A DNA stretch of 11,359 nucleotides from an uncultured Bacteroidales bacterium (GTDB taxonomy: Bacteria; Bacteroidota; Bacteroidia; Bacteroidales; UBA3663), in NCBI GenBank assembly GCA_905236195.1, contig CAJOOX010000069.1, forward strand, positions 1 through 11,359. Direction: 5' to 3'. Every line of letters begins with the position of its first letter. Within the stretch, counting starts at the first letter, position 1. This document shows positions 1 through 6,031 of this stretch, piece by piece. The position numbers were made by a program, and so were the translations under genes. The notes beneath the pieces were generated by a model. The model searched no databases. It was not told the DNA's origin and saw only the letters and a program-made list of their open reading frames with translations.

Positions 1-565
1 TATTGCCGTCGCGCCGGTTGATGCCCTGTCCGTTCATGACGGCGAGTTCGTAGTAGAGGTGGTCGCTGAAGAGGTAGCCGTAGATCTCCAGCCCCAAGTC
101 TCGTCCGTATTGTACGCCGTAGAGCGGGTCGGAGCCGCAGCCCGTCAGCCAGGTTACGCCTTGGGAATAGACATCGATGAGCTCCACCTTGGTGGGGGAG
201 AGGGGATTCTCGAGCGAGAGGCTGTTCTTGAACTGTCCGAAACGCACGGTCAGCGACTTATCGGTGGAGATGCGATAGTCGGTGTAGAACTCCTGGACCT
301 CCGATGAGAAGTCCATCATGAAGAGGAACGACCATCGGTCTGTCACCGGGGCCTTGGCCCAGAGGAGGGTTCGCTTCAAGTCGAAGGTGTTGGTCTCTGT
401 GCCGTCCTGATTGCGGTAGGTGTAGCCTGCCTGTGCATAGCCGTTGAGTTGGATGCGGCTCGCGAGGCTTTTCAGCCAGTCGGTGCCGTCCTGTCCGTTG
501 GTCTGCGCCTGGAGGCTCAGAGCAAACGAGAGTAGCAGGGTGCAAAGAATGTAACGATGTTTCAT
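1..565 (-). CDS. Phosphate-selective porin O/P-like outer-membrane protein (partial, N-terminal 188 residues)
   Basis: The gene starts at the ATG complementary to 563-565 and stays open to the left edge, so about 188 residues are visible and the C-terminal part is missing. Residues 1-20 are a signal peptide (basic MKHRY, then a hydrophobic stretch ILCTLLLSFALSL, then a QAQ cleavage region). The mature part shows alternating hydrophobic/polar beta-strand text: IQLNGYAQAGYTY, FDLKRTLLWAKAPVTDRW, FLFMMDFSS, RISTDKSLTVRFGQFKNS, then SPTKVELIDVYSQGVTWLTG. This order (LNGYAQ, a strand ending in the F-D-L-K-R pattern, then VRFGQFK) is characteristic of the OprP/OprO-type porins common in Bacteroidota. 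The protein would be a beta-barrel in the outer membrane. The substrate cannot be read from the sequence, and the phosphate in the family name is not evidence for phosphate here. A -7 promoter element lies about 40 nt upstream. Confidence 0.8.
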   Translation of the reverse strand, partial: MKHRYILCTLLLSFALSLQAQTNGQDGTDWLKSLASRIQLNGYAQAGYTYRNQDGTETNTFDLKRTLLWAKAPVTDRWSFLFMMDFSSEVQEFYTDYRISTDKSLTVRFGQFKNSLSLENPLSPTKVELIDVYSQGVTWLTGCGSDPLYGVQYGRDLGLEIYGYLFSDHLYYELAVMNGQGINRRDGN

Positions 566-602
566 TTGTAGTAAAATGGTTTAATTTGATGAATTTCGCC
601 GG

Positions 603-610
603 CAAATATA
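603..610 (-). promoter_or_regulatory. -7 promoter element of the porin gene
   Basis: On the minus strand this reads TATATTTG, a perfect match to the Bacteroidota -7 consensus TAnnTTTG. It lies 37 nt before the porin ATG, leaving a short AT-rich 5' leader of about 30 nt. I see no convincing TTTG -33 element at the expected distance of about 19-20 nt; the upstream DNA is simply A/T-rich. Confidence 0.6.
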
Positions 611-713
611 AAGCAAAAAAATGAAATATATGTCATTTGAGCAGGAAAATTGCAGAAAGGGCTGCGTTTTTATGCGTTTTTCATGAATATTTATACATGA
701 CAGGGACTGAAGC

Positions 714-745
714 ATAAAAAAAGACCGGAACAGAGGTCCGGTCTT
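714..745 (-). terminator. Intrinsic terminator after rubredoxin
   Basis: AAGACCGGA (721-729) and TCCGGTCTT (737-745) form a perfect 9-bp stem with a 7-nt loop. On the minus strand the hairpin is followed directly by a T run (complement of the A run at 714-722). It lies about 30 nt after the rubredoxin stop codon and closes the leftward operon. There is no T tract on the other side, so it should work only for leftward transcription. Confidence 0.9.
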
Positions 746-775
746 GGAATAAAAGGGATTTAAAAAGGGGAGATG

Positions 776-934
776 TTATTCTTCGGAGAATTCGTCCTTG
801 CCGACACCACAGAGGGGGCATACCCAATCCTCGGGAAGGTCGGCCCAAGCGATGCCGGGCTGAATGCCGTTGTCGGGATCGCCCACTTCGGGGTCATAGA
901 CATAACCGCAGACGTCACAAACGTACTTTGCCAT
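776..934 (-). CDS. Rubredoxin
   Basis: A 52-residue protein beginning MAKYVCDVCGYVYDP. Two C-x2-C knuckles, Cys6/Cys9 and Cys39/Cys42 (CDVCG and CPLCG), would bind one iron. The family signature PEDWVCPLCG is intact and the length equals the usual 52-54 residues. It is a cytoplasmic one-electron carrier, often serving oxygen or peroxide detoxification in anaerobes. The start at 934 was chosen because the reading frame upstream, open to 1015, is not rubredoxin-like and runs through a hairpin. It follows the GH57 gene by 113 nt and shares its direction, with a terminator just downstream, so it could be the last gene of the glycogen operon or have its own promoter. I saw no strong TAnnTTTG box in the gap. 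The redox partner is unknown. Confidence 0.95.
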   Translation of the reverse strand: MAKYVCDVCGYVYDPEVGDPDNGIQPGIAWADLPEDWVCPLCGVGKDEFSEE

Positions 935-992
935 AGTTGGTAATGAGTTAGAGGGTGAATAAAAAAGAAGAAATTCAATCTGTCCGAAGAAC

Positions 993-1039
993 TCCGTCTC
1001 CGGCTTCCGGTGCACCAGGCAAGGGAAGCCGGATTCGGG
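993..1039 (-). other. Intercistronic stem-loop between the GH57 and rubredoxin genes
   Basis: CCGGCTTCC (1000-1008) is perfectly complementary to GGAAGCCGG (1024-1032). The stem extends by T999-A1033 and, after a small internal loop, by TCCG (993-996) with CGGG (1036-1039). The loop holds the palindrome GGTGCACC (1009-1016). It begins about 9 nt after the GH57 stop. No T run follows directly; a pyrimidine-rich stretch comes some 20-30 nt later. It may be a weak terminator or a 3'-end stabiliser that sets the rubredoxin level apart from the genes before it. Confidence 0.55.
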
Positions 1040-1047
1040 AGCCGAAC

Positions 1048-2421
1048 TTATTTCTCAGCCTTCTTGGAGCTCTTCTTGGCAGCGGCCTTCTTGGGGGCAG
1101 CGGCTTTCTTGGCGGGAGCTTTCTTGGGAGCCGCCTCGGGAGCGATGCCTGCAGCTGCGAGTTTTGCCTCGGCCTCTGCAAGCTGTGCCTGGAGTTTCTC
1201 GATTTCCTTGCCCTGGTTGTCAATCTGCTTGACGAGGGGGTTGAGTTCTTCGGTCTCGATATCCTCGGGGAATTCCTGTTTGAGACGTATCTGGATATCG
1301 GAAACGACGTTCATGTAGTTGGAGAAGGCATCAAACGAAGACTCGTAAGGCGAGAAGGGGTTGTAGGTGCCGTACTTGGTGGACATGAACTTGAAGTGGT
1401 CGGCCGAGAGCAGATAGGAATAGTCCTCCTTGAGCACATCGTTCTTGGTGAGGTTGAGACGCTCGGAGATGCTGTAGATGGCGCGGAGCGCTTCGTGCTG
1501 GAGCTCGTTGCCGCACCAGGCCGACACATCCTTGTCATAGCCGTCCCAGGAAATGGGGTGCCCGACGGATGCAGTATCGACGGAAGGAATGTTTTCGAAC
1601 ACCTCCTGGGGCATTGAGAAAGTAATCTTCTTCTCCTCGGCAAAGCGGGGAAGAGCCTTGAAGAACTCGAAGATACCGGTGGACGCGGGATGGATGCCAC
1701 CTACCACATCGAAGTTCATAGCGATGGTATAAACCTTCTCGTCAGCGGGACTCTGTTCGATCCACGACATGTAGGTGCGGGCATCGAGACCGCCCTGGAA
1801 GTTGAGGGCAATGTCCTCGGAGAGCTTCTGGTTGCGGAACAGAAGGCCTACGGAATGCTTGGCCGTAGTATTGTAAACGTAGTTGGCCGACTTCCAGCCC
1901 AACACGTGCTTGGCACCCTCGGTGATGATGCCCTTGAAGCCCATGGCGGCTACTTCGGCACCAATCTCGTCGTTGTAGATAAAGCCGGTGTTGACAAATG
2001 TCTTGGGGCGGAATTTGAAGGTTTCGTAAATCTTCTTGCTCTGGGCCTTGCATTCGCGCTGGAACTCCTCGGGATCCTGGAGGGCAGAGAGGGAGTGTGC
2101 GTAGGGTTCGCAGAGCAGTTCGCAGCATTTGGTAGCCACGAGGTCGCGTACACAATCGAGGAATTCGGGGCAGTATGTCTCGAACTGGTCCATGGCAACG
2201 CCGGAGAGGGAGAGAGCCACCTTGAACTTCTTGTCGGAAGCGTTGATCATCTCGAGCAGCATCTTGGCTGCGGGAATGTAGCTCTGGTAGGCGTTACGCT
2301 TGAGGATTTCCTCGTTGGCGTAGTCGTCGAAATAATAGTGGTCTGCACCGATGTCGTAGAAACGGTATTTTTTGAGACGGTAGGGCTGATGAATCTCAAA
2401 AAGCAAACAAATGGTTTTCAT
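1048..2421 (-). CDS. GH57 alpha-amylase-like protein with C-terminal coiled coil and Lys/Ala-rich tail
   Basis: A 457-residue protein. Residues 1-390 are a glycoside hydrolase family 57 domain: the opening LLFEIHQPYRL carries the family HQP motif (11-13), and residues 141-172 (NTGFIYNDEIG, then MGFKGIITEGAKHV) and 231-258 (AMNFDVVGG, then TGIFEFFKALP) match the later conserved blocks. Active GH57 amylases usually have Glu in N-T-E-L-I-Y-N and Asp in M-D-Y-E-T-F-G. Here those positions read Gly146 and Asn236, so the protein may be inactive. Residues 395-424 form a short coiled coil (KQIDNQGKEIEKLQAQLAEA) and residues 431-457 a basic tail with 11 Lys and 10 Ala. It lies 49 nt after the GT4 gene in a GDE-GT4-GH57 order that I recall from Bacteroides genomes. 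It is probably cytoplasmic, since no signal peptide is seen, and is part of glycogen metabolism by context. The family is certain; activity is doubtful. Confidence 0.9.
   Translation of the reverse strand: MKTICLLFEIHQPYRLKKYRFYDIGADHYYFDDYANEEILKRNAYQSYIPAAKMLLEMINASDKKFKVALSLSGVAMDQFETYCPEFLDCVRDLVATKCCELLCEPYAHSLSALQDPEEFQRECKAQSKKIYETFKFRPKTFVNTGFIYNDEIGAEVAAMGFKGIITEGAKHVLGWKSANYVYNTTAKHSVGLLFRNQKLSEDIALNFQGGLDARTYMSWIEQSPADEKVYTIAMNFDVVGGIHPASTGIFEFFKALPRFAEEKKITFSMPQEVFENIPSVDTASVGHPISWDGYDKDVSAWCGNELQHEALRAIYSISERLNLTKNDVLKEDYSYLLSADHFKFMSTKYGTYNPFSPYESSFDAFSNYMNVVSDIQIRLKQEFPEDIETEELNPLVKQIDNQGKEIEKLQAQLAEAEAKLAAAGIAPEAAPKKAPAKKAAAPKKAAAKKSSKKAEK
1051..1131 (-). other. Sequence encoding the Lys/Ala/Pro-rich tail of the GH57-like protein
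   Basis: These 27 codons (residues 431-457) hold 11 Lys, 10 Ala, 3 Pro, 2 Ser and 1 Glu, arranged as repeated KK pairs separated by A/P runs (APKKAPAKKAAAPKK and onwards). Net charge is about +10. The composition resembles histone H1-type tails or those of some bacterial DNA-binding proteins. The DNA is a degenerate repeat of Lys and Ala codons. In this setting it may bind polyanions, RNA, membranes or partner proteins; none of this can be decided from sequence. Confidence 0.7.
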
Positions 2422-2430
2422 ATTGGACTA

Positions 2431-2462
2431 ATTTACAATTTTACTATTTGACTATTTACAAT
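2431..2462. repeat. 9-bp direct repeat in the GT4-GH57 spacer
   Basis: ATTTACAAT occurs at 2431-2439 and again at 2454-2462, inside the 49-nt AT-rich gap between the GT4 stop and the GH57 start. It may only reflect low complexity. On the minus strand the gap also holds TAAAATTG, one mismatch from the -7 consensus, so a weak internal promoter for GH57 is conceivable. Confidence 0.35.
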
Positions 2463-2470
2463 CGGGACAT

Positions 2471-3739
2471 TCAATTCCAGCCGAGCACACGCTTGTAGGC
2501 ATCTACGACGCGCTGTCCCACCTTCTCCCAGGTGATTTCGGCCACTTCCTTGCGGCCTTCCTCCTGGAGGTAACGGTGAAGCTCGGGGTAGGTGATGAGA
2601 CTGTACATGGCATCGGACATCGCATCAATGTCCCAGAAGTCGCACTTGATACAGTTGCTGAGAATCTCACCGCAGCCGGACTGTTTGGAGATGATGGCGG
2701 GACAGCCGCATTCCATTGCCTCGAGGGGCGAGATACCGAACGGTTCGGAAACGGAAGGCATCACGTAGACGTCGCTGGCCTTGAACATCTCGTAAACCTG
2801 TTTGCCGCGCAGGAACCCGGTGAAATGGAAACGGTCGGCGAGACCCTTCTGGGCCACAAGCCGGATCATGGGTTCCATGAGGTCGCCTGAACCGGCCATC
2901 ACAACGCGGGCGTTGGGTGCCTTCCAAAGACAGCGTGCAGCAGCCTCGACGAAGAACTCGCAACCCTTCTGGGCGGTGATGCGGCCGAGGAAGGTGATGA
3001 CCTTCTCGTCGGTGCCGCGCTTGACGGGGGCATTGACGATATCGGGAGAAAGGGGATCGACCGCATTGTGCATGGCGATGACTTTGCGGGGATCCTGGTG
3101 ATATTTCTCGATAACGGTGCGACGTGTAAGTTCAGATACGCACATGATGAGGTCAGCATGGTTCATGCCGTCGCGTTCAATCATGTAGGTGGGGTCGTCG
3201 TCGTTGCAGTTGCCGCGCGTACGGTCATACTCGGTAGCGTGGACGTGTATGCAGAGGGGCTTGCCGGACACCTGCTTGGCGTGGATGCCTGCAGGGTAGG
3301 TGAGCCAGTCGTGGGCATGGATGATGTCGAAACTCTCCTTGCGGGCTATAACACCGGCTACGATGGAGTAGTTGTTGATTTCCTCGAGGATATTCTGCGG
3401 ATAGCGGCCGGAGAATTCGATACAGCCCATGTCGTTGACATACATGTTGCTGAAGTCAGCGTAGATGTGATCGCGCAGGTCGTAATATTCCTGAGGATCC
3501 ATGCAGTAGCCGAAACGTTTCTGGACGTAGTCCCAATCGACGTCTCTCCAGACGATAGGCGTATTGGTTGCACCTATGATGTGGAGGAAGTCTTTCTTCT
3601 CGTCTCCTTGTGGCTTGGGAATCACAAAGGTGACTTCGCAGCCTGCATTGACGACACCGCGGGCGATACCGTAGGAAGCAGGACCGAGACCTCCGAGAAT
3701 ATGAGGAGGCCATTCCCAGCCAAACATTAAAGCTTTCAT
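2471..3739 (-). CDS. GT4-family glycosyltransferase, probable glycogen synthase
   Basis: A 422-residue GT-B fold transferase of family GT4. N-terminal half: MKALMFGWEWPPHILGGLG, with the Gly-rich GGLG loop at 16-19 that in this superfamily contacts the nucleotide sugar; then DIIHAHDWLTYPAG at 138-151 with the conserved His-Asp-Trp. C-terminal half: FLGRITAQKG at 250-259 (Arg253/Lys258, donor phosphate contacts), VMAGSGDL, and SEPFGISPLEAMECG at 331-345 with the E-x7-E pair Glu332/Glu340. These are the motifs expected of a retaining enzyme moving glucose from a nucleotide sugar onto an alpha-1,4-glucan. It lacks a signal peptide. It sits 23 nt after GDE and 49 nt before the GH57 gene, which supports a glycogen role over a cell-surface polysaccharide role. 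Donor preference (UDP- or ADP-glucose) cannot be seen. No glgC or branching-enzyme gene is present in the window. Confidence 0.88.
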   Translation of the reverse strand: MKALMFGWEWPPHILGGLGPASYGIARGVVNAGCEVTFVIPKPQGDEKKDFLHIIGATNTPIVWRDVDWDYVQKRFGYCMDPQEYYDLRDHIYADFSNMYVNDMGCIEFSGRYPQNILEEINNYSIVAGVIARKESFDIIHAHDWLTYPAGIHAKQVSGKPLCIHVHATEYDRTRGNCNDDDPTYMIERDGMNHADLIMCVSELTRRTVIEKYHQDPRKVIAMHNAVDPLSPDIVNAPVKRGTDEKVITFLGRITAQKGCEFFVEAAARCLWKAPNARVVMAGSGDLMEPMIRLVAQKGLADRFHFTGFLRGKQVYEMFKASDVYVMPSVSEPFGISPLEAMECGCPAIISKQSGCGEILSNCIKCDFWDIDAMSDAMYSLITYPELHRYLQEEGRKEVAEITWEKVGQRVVDAYKRVLGWN

Positions 3740-3762
3740 ACTATATTATATATAATAATGTG

Positions 3763-5811
3763 TTATTGTTGTTGTTGCTGTTGTTGCTGCTCGGGTGTCA
3801 GTTCTACGTTGACAAAATCCTCGGCGGTGCGAAGGTCGGGCTCGGGCACATACTTCTCGACCACGTCGATGGCGCGGAGCACCTCGGCCTGGTTGATGGA
3901 AAGCATCATGGCACCGTGGCCGCGGAAGGGCGGGTTGCCGTCATAGACCTCGGAGAGGGTTCCGATGCAGTGACGCGACATCTCTTCCTCGTAGCTCTGC
4001 AGACGACGTTTGATGAACGCGATGCCGGAACGGGTGAAAACCTTGAGGTAGGCTTCGGTGTAGGCTCCCAGGAGCCAGGGCCATACTGCACCATTGTGGT
4101 AGGCATAGTTGCGTTCGGTTGCGTTGCCCCAGTAGTTGGGACGATACCGGCCGGCATTGGGGGTGAGGGAACGGATGCCCTTGGGGGTCAGCAGCTCTTT
4201 GGTCACCATGTCGAGAGCGGCCTTGCGCTGCGGCTTGGAAAGGGGCGTGTACTGGAGCGAGAGGGCGAAAATCTGGTTGGGACGTACGTCGGGATCAGAG
4301 TAGCCTTCGGTCACATAGTCGTAGAGGTATCCGCCGGGTGCGGTGAACGTCTTGGCAAACGCGAGTTCGTAGAGTTCGCAGAGACGTTCGAGGTGGTGCT
4401 TTTCAACATCCCAGTCCTCGCCTTCGCGGAACATGATTTGAGGATGTTCCTGCATGAGCTGGAGTGTGAACTTCAGGGCGTTGTACCAGAGGGCGTTGAA
4501 CTCGACGATATAGCCCGTGCGGGGGGTGATGGGACGTCCGGCTTCGGTGGCGTTCATCCACGTGATGGCTGTATCTTCGCCATCGGCATAGAGCAGGCCG
4601 TTCTCCTGAACCGTCAGCAGAGGTGAGCGGTCGTCGGTGATATAGCTCAGAATGCTGCGGAGCAAAGCTCCGTACTTGCGGGCTGCTTCCTCGGTCGAAA
4701 CGTACTGGGCATACTGCTGGATGGTCCATGTGGCCCATAGCGGGACGTCGGGATCGGAAAGTTCCTGGATGACTTTGTCTTCATAGTCGGGATCCTCCAT
4801 CTGCTTGCAGAGGGCCTCGACTGCGGCATCCATCACTTTCTCGAACTCGGCCTTGTCGCCGATGACCAGCGTCGAACCGGGCAGACCGATAAAGGTGTCG
4901 CGGGCGCGCACCTTGAACCAGGGATAGCCGGCAATAATGTAGTCCTTGCCGCTGCGTTCGATGATGGAACTCTGGGCGGAAATCTTCAGACAGTTGAAGA
5001 AGGACGTGCGTGCCACACGGAGCTTGAGCTCGCGGGTGAAGAGCGTCTTGAGCTGTTTGGGGTCAGCCTCCCGGATGCCTGCGGCAAAGACGATACTCTC
5101 GCCCTTGCGTATCTTCATCTCGAAGTAGCCCGGCATGTAGAGGTCTTCTTTGAACGCATATCCGCGCACCTGTTCGCGGGGATATTCCACACCCATGTTC
5201 CAGTCGGGCGCCGAGAAGAACTCGGCATCCTTGCTCACCTGCATGTAGAGGGTCGGATAACCCTTGTACAGGCAGGCTGTTACGCCGCCGGACACCTCAT
5301 CGTAGGAGTAGTTGATGGCGGTGTTGCGACTCGTCAGGGCGTTCACGTTGCGAAATGCCAGTTGGGGACGCAGTCGTAACGTTGTCTCCGAGTGGGCGTC
5401 GACAAGCGTGTAGCGGATGAGCACACGGGGCATATCGTGCTGGAGGAAACTTTCCTTGGTGAGAATCACACCGCCTACACGATAGGTCTTCTTGGAAATT
5501 AACTCGCAGTCGAATTCGCGGATGTACTTGTGTCCACGAGGCGCAAAGGTATCCCCCTGATACTTGTGGATGCCTAAGTTGAATTCGGCACCATGCTGGA
5601 TGACCGTCTCGTCGAGCGTCGAAAGCAGAACGTGGTTGTCGTTGTCGAGCTCGGGGATGGGAATGACCAGCAGTCCATGATACTTTCTTGTGTTGCAATC
5701 TGTAATGCTTGTGCAAGAATACGCACCGCTACGGTTCGTGCGGAGATACTCTATATCCAAACTTTGCTCCAGATTGGTTAGCAAGGTTTTGTCAAATTTG
5801 AGATAACTCAT
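3763..5811 (-). CDS. Glycogen debranching enzyme (amylo-alpha-1,6-glucosidase, GH133 type) with poly-Gln C-terminus
   Basis: A 682-residue protein. Residues 1-270 are the N-terminal beta-sandwich domain of bacterial GDE (LRTNRSGAYSCTSI, NTRKYHGLLV, VLLSTLDETV). Residues 285-650 are the (alpha/alpha)6 catalytic domain: AGYPWFKVRARDTFIGLPG at 294-312 with Asp305; TWMNA at 417-421; PRTGYIVEFNALWYNAL at 430-446; RPNQIFALSLQ; YHNGAVWPWLLGAY at 571-584; LSEVYDGNPP at 619-628 with Glu621. It would hydrolyse alpha-1,6-linked glucose at branch points in the cytoplasm. In relatives the block at 417 often reads W-M-D-A, so Asn419 is unusual to my memory. The protein ends TPEQ followed by seven more Gln, a low-complexity tail without parallel in the family core. 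It is the first gene of the leftward operon, with a promoter 26 nt upstream. Confidence 0.92.
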   Translation of the reverse strand: MSYLKFDKTLLTNLEQSLDIEYLRTNRSGAYSCTSITDCNTRKYHGLLVIPIPELDNDNHVLLSTLDETVIQHGAEFNLGIHKYQGDTFAPRGHKYIREFDCELISKKTYRVGGVILTKESFLQHDMPRVLIRYTLVDAHSETTLRLRPQLAFRNVNALTSRNTAINYSYDEVSGGVTACLYKGYPTLYMQVSKDAEFFSAPDWNMGVEYPREQVRGYAFKEDLYMPGYFEMKIRKGESIVFAAGIREADPKQLKTLFTRELKLRVARTSFFNCLKISAQSSIIERSGKDYIIAGYPWFKVRARDTFIGLPGSTLVIGDKAEFEKVMDAAVEALCKQMEDPDYEDKVIQELSDPDVPLWATWTIQQYAQYVSTEEAARKYGALLRSILSYITDDRSPLLTVQENGLLYADGEDTAITWMNATEAGRPITPRTGYIVEFNALWYNALKFTLQLMQEHPQIMFREGEDWDVEKHHLERLCELYELAFAKTFTAPGGYLYDYVTEGYSDPDVRPNQIFALSLQYTPLSKPQRKAALDMVTKELLTPKGIRSLTPNAGRYRPNYWGNATERNYAYHNGAVWPWLLGAYTEAYLKVFTRSGIAFIKRRLQSYEEEMSRHCIGTLSEVYDGNPPFRGHGAMMLSINQAEVLRAIDVVEKYVPEPDLRTAEDFVNVELTPEQQQQQQQQ
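3766..3789. repeat. Trinucleotide (CAA/CAG) repeat coding eight glutamines
   Basis: Eight consecutive Gln codons (mixed CAA and CAG on the minus strand) lie directly before the GDE stop codon. As whole triplets, expansion or contraction by replication slippage would change tail length without shifting frame. Because the codons are mixed, the tract is less slippage-prone than a pure repeat. Confidence 0.85.
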
Positions 5812-5836
5812 GTTTTGTTACAATTAGTTAGATGTG

Positions 5837-5868
5837 CAAAAGTACGCATTTATTTTCACAAAAGCAAT
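5837..5868 (-). promoter_or_regulatory. Promoter of the glycogen operon
   Basis: On the minus strand, TACTTTTG (complement of 5837-5844) matches the TAnnTTTG -7 consensus perfectly. Upstream, ATTG (complement of 5865-5868) stands as a three-of-four match to the -33 TTTG with a 20-nt spacer. Transcription would start near 5830, leaving a leader of about 20 nt before the GDE ATG at 5811. TTTTGCACA after the box recalls the sequence at the divergent tetR promoter. Confidence 0.7.
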
Positions 5869-5877
5869 TTTTTAATG

Positions 5878-5964
5878 CGAAAATTTCTAAAAATGGGTAA
5901 TTTTGGCAATATTTGACCCGAAAATGAAAAAAAACTGGCCCGAAAAAGTGTTTTTTTGCGAAAA
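5878..5964. repeat. Four CGAAAA copies in the divergent GDE/tetR region
   Basis: CGAAAA occurs at 5878-5883, 5919-5924, 5941-5946 and 5959-5964, all in the same orientation. The second and third are part of an exact CCCGAAAA direct repeat spaced 22 bp (about two helical turns). The region is A/T-rich, so chance is possible; an upstream activator or regulator site is the alternative. Confidence 0.3.
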
Positions 5965-5990
5965 GTTGAGGCTATTTCAAAAGGATTTTG

Positions 5991-5998
5991 TATCTTTG
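5991..5998 (+). promoter_or_regulatory. -7 promoter element of the tetR-fabG-rluA operon
   Basis: TATCTTTG matches the Bacteroidota -7 consensus TAnnTTTG perfectly and is 33 nt before the chosen tetR start. No clean -33 TTTG is visible at 19-20 nt; the nearest is GTTG at 5965-5968, 22 nt away. The start of transcription should fall at about 6003-6006, inside the spacer of the inverted repeat at 5994-6023. Confidence 0.7.
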
Positions 5999-6023
5999 CA
6001 CACAACTTAGAATTTGTGCAAAG
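5994..6023. promoter_or_regulatory. Inverted repeat over the tetR promoter, candidate operator
   Basis: CTTTGCACA (5994-6002) and TGTGCAAAG (6015-6023) are perfect 9-bp inverted copies with a 12-nt spacer, giving a 30-bp site. The left half covers the end of the -7 box and the right half ends 8 nt before the tetR ATG. Size and placement suit a dimeric repressor, most simply TetR autorepression. The alternative is an RNA hairpin in the leader, but most of the left arm probably lies upstream of the transcription start. Confidence 0.55.
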
Positions 6024-6031
6024 AATCAAAA

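Noticed and set aside
935..1015. Extension of the rubredoxin frame upstream to 1015.
   Set aside because: The added residues do not fit rubredoxins and the DNA contains part of the intercistronic hairpin; MAKYVC is the standard start.
955..1617. Plus-strand frame of 220 codons rich in Gly and Leu.
   Set aside because: The Gly/Leu richness is the complement of the Lys/Ala tail of the GH57 gene; no independent coding evidence.
1690..2451. Long plus-strand frame of 253 codons opposite the GH57 gene.
   Set aside because: Antisense shadow of a well-supported gene in GC-rich coding DNA; the translation shows no recognisable domain.
3068..3730. Plus-strand frame of 220 codons opposite the GT4 gene.
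   Set aside because: Antisense shadow; the opposite strand has all GT4 motifs.
3760..4626. Plus-strand frame of 288 codons starting with Met, a Leu run and Gly-Cys, resembling a lipoprotein signal peptide.
   Set aside because: It is the antisense reading of the GDE poly-Gln tract and body; Leu codons arise from the CAA/CAG repeat. No promoter or family match.
6014..6031. Upstream TTG start that would extend the TetR protein by six residues.
   Set aside because: It is inside the candidate operator and within about 10 nt of the probable transcription start; ATG 6032 gives the normal TetR N-terminus.
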